Origin: Amoebophrya sp. AT5.2
Taxonomy: Eukaryota > Sar > Dinophyceae > Syndiniales > Amoebophryaceae
Reading direction: 5' to 3'
Length of the DNA stretch: 13,273 nucleotides
Assembly (NCBI GenBank): GCA_005223375.1
Contig: RXOD01005606.1
Coordinates: 1-13,273 of the forward strand
Below, piece by piece: positions 7,510 to 13,273 of this stretch. The notes under the pieces were generated by a model. It was given only the letters and a program-made list of their open reading frames with translations. It was not told the origin of the DNA and made no database searches. The stretch's first letter is position 1. The number at the start of each line of letters is the position of its first letter. The position numbers and the translations under genes were made by a program.

Positions 7510-10082
7510 ATGACGACTGATAGTGGTAAGCAGGAGAAGAAGCTCAAGAAGCGCTCCAAAGAGGCCGCTGCGGAGGGCGGCAGTGCTGGAGGAGCGGATA
7601 AGCTCGAGAAGAAGAGCAAGAAGCAGAAGGTCGACGAGCTTGGTGGCAGTGCAACGGCCTGCGCGGTAACGGAGGCGCGCGCGGAGAAGAAAAAGAAAAA
7701 GAAGTCGGAGAAGACGGACGAGGAGGTCGCACCCGTCGCGGCGATGGAAGAGGCAGCCGCGGCAGACGCCGCACCTGCGAAGAAGAAAAAGAAGAAGGAC
7801 AAGAAGCTGCAGGAGTCCGCCGACCACTGCGTCGTTCCTGATGCGGCGCCCGTGAAAGATGTTGCCTCACCCGCAAAGAAGCAGAATAAGCAGGATCATG
7901 CATCAATTCCAAACGTCTCGCCGATTACCGGTCGCGTTCTGTCCGCCAACGCCTTGGAGATTCTGCAGAAGCGGCGGAAGCTGCCTTGTTGGCCCGCGAA
8001 GGACGAGTTCAACGAGTTGGTCGCGAACCACCAGGTCGTCGTGCTGGTGGGGGAGACCGGCTCCGGAAAGACCACCCAGATGCCCCAATTTCTCGCAGAG
8101 ACGTACGCGAAGCAGGGCAAGATGGTGGCCGTCACGCAGCCGCGCCGCGTCGCCGCCATGAGCGTGGCCACGCGCGTGGCGGAGGAGATGGACGTGGAGC
8201 TCGGGCGGGAGTGCGGGTACCTGATTCGGTTTGAGGACAAGACGTCCGACGCGACGCTGGTGAAGTACATGACGGACGGCATGCTGTTGCGCGAGTGCAT
8301 GACGGACGGGAGTTTATCGAAGTACTCGGTGGTGTGCCTGGACGAGGCGCACGAGCGGACGTTGAGCACAGACATCCTGTTCGGGCTGCTGAAGCGGGTG
8401 CTGGCGCAGCGGCCGGAACTCCGCGTGGTGGTGATGAGCGCGACCCTCGAGGCCGAGAAATTCCAGAAGTACTTCGCCGCCCAGGGCAGCGAGGTACCGC
8501 TGCTCACGGTTTCAGGGCGCATGTTCCCGGTGGACGTGAAGTACAAGGAGACGCCCACGCGCGACTACGTCCAGGGCAGCGTCGACACGGTGCTGAAAAT
8601 CATCGAGGACGAGAGGAACGAGCCCGCGTTGAAGGACAAAAAACCGGTGGACACCGCGGGCGACATCCTCGTGTTTCTGACCGGCGAGGAGGAGATCGAG
8701 ACCTGCTGCCAGCAACTGGAGGAGCAGCTCGGGGAGGAGTCGATTGTGCTTCCGCTGTACAGTTCGCTGCCGCCGCAGCAGCAGAAAAAGGTGTTCCAGA
8801 CCTTTGGCGGGCGGCGCAAGATCGTGGTCGCGACGAACGTGGCGGAGACGTCGATCACGATCGACGGCGTGGTCTACGTGGTCGACTGCGGCCTGGTGAA
8901 GGTGAAGGTGTACAATCCGCGGACGCACGTGGAGTCCCTGCTGGTGAACCCGATTTCGAAGGCGGCGGCCAAGCAGCGCGCGGGCCGCGCCGGGCGGACC
9001 CGCCCCGGGAAGTGCTTCCGCCTGTACACGGAGGGGGCCTTCAAGAACAGCCTGCTCGAGAGCTCGTGGCCTGAGATCCTCCGCACGAACCTCGGGAGCG
9101 CGCTGTTGACGCTGCTGAACCTCGGGGTGGAGGACGTGGTGCACTTCGACTGGATGGACCCGCCGAGCCCGGAGTGCATGATGCGGGCGCTGGACCTGCT
9201 GCTGATGCTGAACGCCGTGGACGAGGACTGCCGGCTGACGGACGAGGGGCGCAAGATGGCTGAGTTCCCGCTGGACCCGCAGCTGGGGAAGGTTCTGCTC
9301 GCCGGGGCGAAGCACGGAGTCACGAAGCAGGTTGCGGCCGTGATCGCGCTGCTGTCGGGGGCGCCCGCGCAGATGCGGCCGAGGCAGTACGCGAAAGCCG
9401 CGGACCGCGCACACAAAGCCTTCGCGAGCGTCGACGGAGACCACAACACACTGCTCAACATCTTCGAAGCGTACTAGAGTGGTTCTGGGATTTTGATCGT
9501 TTCTCCTGATAACAGAAATGGATTCAACTGCGGCAGCCAAAATTTTTTAGCGTTGTGACCAGTACTCGCGTCACCAGCATTTCTTGGAACTTTGTCGTTC
9601 TACTCTACAACAGGTACCAAGCGAACAAGCACGACAAGGGCTGGGCGTACGATAACTATTTAAAGGACCGCAGTCTGCAGTCGGCCGAGTCCGTGCAGCG
9701 CCAGCTGCTGCGTCTGTGCGAGAAACTGGGGGTGCCAACTTCGGACACGCCCACGACCAAGGGCGACACGGTGAAGGTGGCAGTGAGGAAAGCGTTCGTG
9801 GCGGGCTTTTTCCAGCACGTGGCGCACATCTCTGGAAAGCACTACGTCACGGTCCGCGACAAGCAGATCGTGGAAGTGCACCCCGGGTCGCTGCTGGAGC
9901 ACAAGCCAGAGTGGATCCTCTACAACGAACTCGTCCTCACGGACAAAAACTATTTGCGCACCGTGACGGCACTGCGGGCAGAATGGCTGGTGGAAGAAGC
10001 GCCGGCATTCTTCCCGTCGCAAGTCGCGAACGACGAGGCGAGAAAAGGGCTCGAGCGCTACGCGAAACGGAAGTCAGGATAA
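7510..10082 (+). CDS. PRP43: DEAH-box ATP-dependent RNA helicase, PRP43/DHX15 family (exons 7510-9470, 9614-10082)
   Basis: The spliced protein is 809 residues, close to the usual 770-800 of PRP43/DHX15. The DEAH helicase motifs are present in order: I GETGSGKTT (181-189), Ia TQPRRVAA (209-216), II DEAH (278-281), III SAT (310-312), IV region ILVFLTGEEEIE (386-397), V TNVAETSITI (442-451) and VI QRAGRAGRTRPG (489-500). They are followed by winged-helix and ratchet regions and an OB-fold (GKHYVTVRDKQIVEVHP, starting at about 728). The stretch before motif I (SPITGR...LQKRRKLP) and the tail (EHKPEWILYNELVLTDKNYLRT) point to PRP43 rather than PRP2, PRP16 or PRP22. In known eukaryotes PRP43, activated by G-patch partners, releases the intron lariat and dismantles the spliceosome; it also acts in ribosome assembly. 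The first 130 residues are a Lys/Ala-rich extension with K-runs (EKKKKKKSEK, PAKKKKKKDKK), likely nuclear or nucleolar targeting. All key catalytic residues are intact. The ATG at 7510 has A at -3. Confidence 0.96.
9471..9613 (+). other. Intron in the PRP43 gene, 143 bases, phase 2
   Basis: Exon 1 would stop at TAG 9475-9477 in the middle of the conserved LLN.[FY].A segment. Splicing GTACTAG (9471) to CTACAACAG (9613) restores ..NIFEAYQANKHD.., matching the family pattern at this point. GTAC stands at both ends (9471-9474 inside the intron, 9614-9617 at the start of exon 2). A short inverted word, tagagt (9475-9480) and actcta (9602-9607), lies just inside. Confidence 0.93.
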
Positions 10083-10769
10083 GCGATAAGAAAGTTCTTT
10101 TGGTGTCGGTCTGCTCGGCAGATCTCCATGTTGAAGGCGCTTCGTTCCGGATTATTTAAGGTCGCAAAGATTCGACTAGGAACGCTTCATCGCTGAAGAC
10201 AGGGATTGATTCAGGTGACGCTTCGCGCAACCAGAGCTGTTTTTTCGCGGGACTGGAAATGTGCATCGAATAACGAAGGCTCAGCCACCGTGCACGTTGC
10301 ACATTGATTGTGTGTCTCCGTCGCTTCCCTGAAGGTACGGAATTTCTTCGCTTTCTCGTGCAATTCACCCATGGATCACGACTCTGTTCCTGACACCGCG
10401 TTTCGCACGCAACTGCTGGCTTGTCTCCTGTATACTTCTGATGTTGGTCGTTTTCCCACGGAACAGCGGCGGTAACTCACTTCAACTCCAACTTTTTTGT
10501 CGCGTGCAATATTTTTGTTTCTTTTCAACACGATTACAATCTGGGGTGGGGCGAAGACGCCATTTCTATGATGGATCGGGAACATCGTTATTGTGATCGC
10601 AGTCCTTCCGGATTTCTACCGACCGCCGGAATCGATCCGGACGTCATTTGCTTTTGAGGTGTAGTCGAGAGGCTGTGAGGGACCGCGTCTTTCAAATTGG
10701 GATTCGAATTCATCGTGGCATCTCGTCGACGATCGTAGTGGCGTTTCAACGAGATTTCGTTCGATAACC
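10083..10769. other. Spacer without recognisable gene
   Basis: This is the region between the helicase stop and the proposed first exon of the RING gene. Only short frames of 60-70 codons exist, without motifs. No RNA gene or notable repeat was seen. It likely carries the helicase 3' UTR and the promoter of the next gene. Confidence 0.55.
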
Positions 10770-13273
10770 ATGATTGATTTCGATGTGGCTTGTGTTGTTG
10801 GAAGCGAAGGTACTACTTACACAAGTATTACGCTGTGAGTACCTGACCGCATATCAAGCTTTTATATCAAGCTTTTTTGGAGCTAGACCCAGGACCCGAA
10901 ACCGGAGCAAGAGCTTCTACGTCACAACAAGAAAGCAGCTAAACCTATGGTGCCATCCGGGAGCCCGAGCGTCGGGGGGACACGTCCTCTCCTCGCATGC
11001 GAAAAGCTACCACTGGAGATCCTTCGCACGCCCGACATCAATTACAGCTACGTTTAATTCATATGTGATCGCATATTTCAAAAATATATTTTCGTCCCCC
11101 GGCTGGCCGTCAGCCGATATGTTTATGAAGTATGTTGGTTAGATGTAGCCACGCAGACCCAGCGTCTGGGGCAAGACTTGAAGGTAGCCGGGAACACATG
11201 TGGTCGCGGCAGCGGTGTCGGGGTTTCTCGCAAAGGCAGAAGTGGCGGGCTGCTTGGCCACTGGTGACTGATTGCCCTTGGACATGATGCTGCTGCTGCA
11301 CTCGCTCGCGGCTGTCCAGAATCCAGGAGACGCGCGCGGACTGCTTGAGCTGCCTCGCGAAGGAAGTCAGACGTGGAAGTTCACCGCCGTGGTCTGAAGA
11401 GTGGTCGCAGAAAAGTATCTGGCGCAGACGGGGACGGCATTGATTGGCCAGATTAAGACGGGGGCCAGATTAAGACGGGGGGCACGTCCTCTCCTCTCCT
11501 CGTGATCGGCTAATTTGATGTCGGGCGTGCGAAGGATCTCTCGTGAAAAGCTACCACTGGAGATCCTTCGCACGCCCGACATCAAATTACTCTGGAACTC
11601 TAAATAAGCGAGCCGTAGGCAAATTAATTCTGGCCTGCCTTCCTTGCTCCCCACTTCGTGCTGTCTCCCGCTTCGATTTCTGGTCCGAAAAAACGCGGGA
11701 AAACGGTGCCTCGCAGCAAAAGCTCAGCTTTTCCCAACGCCGCTGAAGAAATGGCCACGGGAACGGCCAGATGTGTGCTCGAGAGTATCCGAAGAGTCAG
11801 CCAGAACGTGAACCACTCTGCTGGCGGTGCTGGTGCCGCGGTTTGATATAGAGCTTCCCGGAAAGGCACCCGCTCCCCCTCTCGCGCGGCAAGATATTCA
11901 CCACCTATAGCGCGCTGTTGCGGTTCTTGTGGGTCTGAGTCTTGGCGTTGTGGTCGTCGGGCTCACCACTGGAGATCCTTCGCACGCCCGACATCAAATT
12001 AGCCGATCACGGCTTGCAAGAAGACTGTGAATGTACCATCTGCCTCGGGCTCTGTACGGATCCAGTTGCGACAGATTGCTGCGGCTCGAGTTTCTGTCGA
12101 GACTGTGTTACTCCTCTACCACTAGCGCCACAAACGTTCACCAAGCACACGGCGATTGTTCCGGCGCAACTTATTGCACACCGAGCGCGGGTAGGCCGGG
12201 AAATTGCATTTGATGTCGCCGACCCGCGGAAGCAGAAATGCCCAACGTGCAGGGCTCCAATGGTCCTGGCCACGAATCGCATTCTGAAGAACATCATCGA
12301 AAAAGCAGCGGCTTCGTGCACCGGCTGCGGCCATTCGCTCACGAGGGAGACGGCGAAACACCATTTCGAGGAGGGGGGTTGTCCGGCTGTCATCGTCGCA
12401 TGCGGGCGGAAGCATCGCGGTTGCCACTGGACCGGGCCACGAGCGGAGTATGAACTCCATCAGGAGAGTTGTAAGTTCATGGACCATGCTGCAGCAAAGG
12501 AAATGCAGCGGCTGCTTTACGAGCACGATCCGGATCGCGACGCGAAGATCGAGGACGCGAAGGGCGGTCTTCGGCATTACGCAGAATTCCTGGAGACGAA
12601 CGCGGACTTCTACGGAGCTGATGCAACGAGGTACCCGCCACCGCTGCCTTCGCGTCTAATAGATGTGCAGCGGGAGTTCTTCTACCCACCACCATCGCCA
12701 GTAGAGCTCTGTACAGAGCTTTTCTACGGCCACGGCATCGACATGCTGCTAAAAAATGAAGCCGAAGAGTTTTCCGCTGTAGCGCATCGCGTCGCGGCAG
12801 TTGTGCACAAAATCGAATGCGCAAGGAACGGGGCCGCGGCACGCTTTCGCGCGTCTTTGGATTTTGTATCACCTGACGTTTTGCGGTTTTTGCTGGACGA
12901 GGTTCGCGGCGGAAAGCACCCGTTCCTGCAGTGGGAATCATGCTACTTGAAGCGGCTGCGTGCAGCACTGGTTTCCATACCGTTGGGGCAGATGTTTTCG
13001 TATTCCCGGGTTGTGAATTATTCCCCGCGAAACAAATACTTGTCAGCGTTCTCGCACTTTGTCGTCGACGCTTGCTGGGCGAACCACGACAATCTTGCGA
13101 GTGGCAAAAGGGGTAGCTGGGGATACAAGTTCGTGTTTCCGGTCCACTTACGGGAAAAAATGTCAGAAAGGGAATTCGAACGGTGGGGGGCACGGGAGAG
13201 GTTTTCGGAGTCACTGAGCGAAACTTCACGTTTTTGCGTCAGCGAGTTCCAGAAGCGGCTTGCGGACCTGTCC
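10770..13273 (+). CDS. RING + TRAF-type zinc-finger protein, probable E3 ubiquitin ligase (exons 10770-10809, 12021 to beyond window; 3' partial)
   Basis: The frame from 11939 through 13273 has no stop and runs off the window. It has no ATG before the RING, so it needs an upstream exon. A small exon at 10770-10809 (MIDFDVACVVGSE, donor GTACTAC, phase 1) joins in frame to the acceptor GCAAG at 12020, giving at least 431 residues. This N-terminus resembles the M..[FY]DV..F.G..DE start of NRDP1/TRAF-like RING ligases. RING: C18, C21, C33/C34, C39, C42, C87, C90 (CTIC, DCCGSSFCRDC, CPTC). The usual His is absent; the CCG..[FY]C form recalls the RBBP6 RING. A first Cys/His finger spans 113-134 (C..C, H, C) and a clear TRAF-type finger 141-164 (C-x6-C-x11-H-x3-C, CGRKHRGCHWTG). 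The remaining 267 residues, to the window edge, match nothing I recognise. Expected role: ubiquitin transfer with an E2, substrate unknown. The zinc-finger exon is certain; the first exon is a proposal, and acceptors at 12002 or 12023 are also in frame. Confidence 0.8.
10851..10875 (+). repeat. 13-base tandem duplication (atatcaagcttt)
   Basis: The 12-mer atatcaagcttt occurs at 10851-10862 and again at 10864-10875, a period of 13, close to the start of the proposed intron. Probably a slippage or insertion footprint. Confidence 0.7.
11001..11044 (+). repeat. Partial copy of the inverted-repeat element terminus
   Basis: Positions 11001-11040 are identical over 40 bases to 11545-11584, after which one A is missing. 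Upstream both share cacgtcctctcctc (10981-10994; 11483-11496), but this copy lacks the left hairpin arm found at 11501-11540. It looks like an internally deleted or solo copy of the same element family. Confidence 0.85.
11446..11479 (+). repeat. 17-base tandem duplication
   Basis: The unit ggccagattaagacggg is present at 11446-11462 and again at 11463-11479, directly before the shared cacgtcctctcctc leader of the element. Confidence 0.85.
11501..12011. mobile_element. Non-autonomous inverted-repeat element (MITE-like / introner-like), 511 bases
   Basis: The segment is bounded by a perfect 40-base inverted repeat: 11501-11540 (cgtgatcggctaatttgatg...) and 11972-12011 (...catcaaattagccgatcacg). 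Identity stops exactly at the outer ends (t against c on the next base). The interior has no transposase and only short frames, so if mobile it depends on enzymes encoded elsewhere. No clear target-site duplication is visible directly outside the arms. It sits in the proposed RING-gene intron, ending 9 bases before the acceptor AG at 12019-12020; an additional AG at 12001-12002 lies inside the right arm. MITE and introner are inferences from structure. It could also be a rearranged cluster of one short repeat. Confidence 0.65.
11511..11589. repeat. 30-bp perfect hairpin (internal palindrome)
   Basis: Left arm 11511-11540 and right arm 11560-11589 are exact reverse complements over 30 bases, separated by 19 bases (tcgtgaaaagctaccactg). 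The right arm plus its leading accactg (11553-11589) recurs in direct orientation at 11965-12001. In RNA this would be a long uninterrupted stem-loop. Confidence 0.9.

Larger units (their letters stand above)
10810..12020 (+). other. Proposed 1.2 kb intron of the RING gene
   Basis: Donor GTACTAC at 10810, acceptor GCAAG ending at 12020, phase 1. A second donor-like site, GTGAGTACC (10835), is out of phase with the available acceptors. The interior lacks any convincing coding frame on either strand and contains repeats, hairpins and an inverted-repeat element. It is much longer than the other introns here, which the inserted element would explain. Confidence 0.5.

Noticed and set aside
9475..9477. 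TAG ending the helicase early (truncated gene or readthrough)
   Set aside because: The downstream frame continues the PRP43 C-terminal domain exactly, and a GT-AG intron joins the two in frame, so truncation or stop reassignment is unnecessary.
8512..9540. Antisense frame of 342 codons opposite the helicase
   Set aside because: It is opposite highly conserved helicase motifs and is a GC-rich shadow.
10690..10720. gattcgaattc, resembling a tRNA T-loop
   Set aside because: No matching acceptor stem, anticodon arm or D-arm could be found at the right distances; it is simply a near-palindromic word.
11001..12011. CRISPR-like array of repeated words
   Set aside because: The copies are irregularly spaced, occur in both orientations and form inverted pairs in a eukaryotic intron. 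They fit a transposable element, not an array.
12031..12659. Short + strand frames 12031-12213, 12238-12453 and 12450-12659
   Set aside because: They are out-of-frame shadows of the RING/TRAF-type finger exon, which is open through the whole stretch and carries the conserved Cys/His residues.

Overview
This is eukaryotic nuclear DNA, not bacterial. The best-conserved gene, a DEAH-box spliceosomal helicase, is interrupted by a 143-base GT-AG intron. Several other genes become complete only when joined across GT-AG introns of about 67-193 bases. Coding parts are GC-rich and rich in Ala, Glu, Arg and Ser, while spacers and introns are richer in A/T. Every supported gene is on the + strand. Together this suggests a compact protist genome. 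An alveolate of the dinoflagellate/Amoebophrya kind would fit (same-strand gene order, inverted-repeat elements inside introns), but that is inference and no marker gene settles it.

Layout. 1-1371: 3' part of an acidic, low-complexity unknown protein with a short tandem repeat. 1372-1942: spacer. 1943-3070: unknown protein rebuilt from three exons. 3166-6865: large two-exon protein whose first exon carries a short motif resembling the N-terminal domain of Virilizer/VIRMA. It has no start codon ahead of that motif, so it may be the continuation of the 1943 gene. 6866-7509: spacer. 7510-10082: complete two-exon PRP43/DHX15 helicase. 10083-10769: spacer. 10770 to beyond the window end: RING plus TRAF-type zinc-finger protein, likely an E3 ubiquitin ligase, with a tiny first exon, a 1.2 kb intron and a main exon open to the last base.

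The 1.2 kb intron holds the most unusual structure. A 511-base segment (11501-12011) is bounded by a perfect 40-base inverted repeat and contains a further inverted copy that makes a 30-bp hairpin. A third partial copy lies upstream. No transposase is visible. It looks like a non-autonomous MITE-like or introner-like element ending 9 bases before a splice acceptor.

Two genes may bear on RNA processing (PRP43 for spliceosome release; the Virilizer-like protein, if real, for the m6A methyltransferase complex). Eukaryotic neighbours need not share a pathway, so I do not claim they do.
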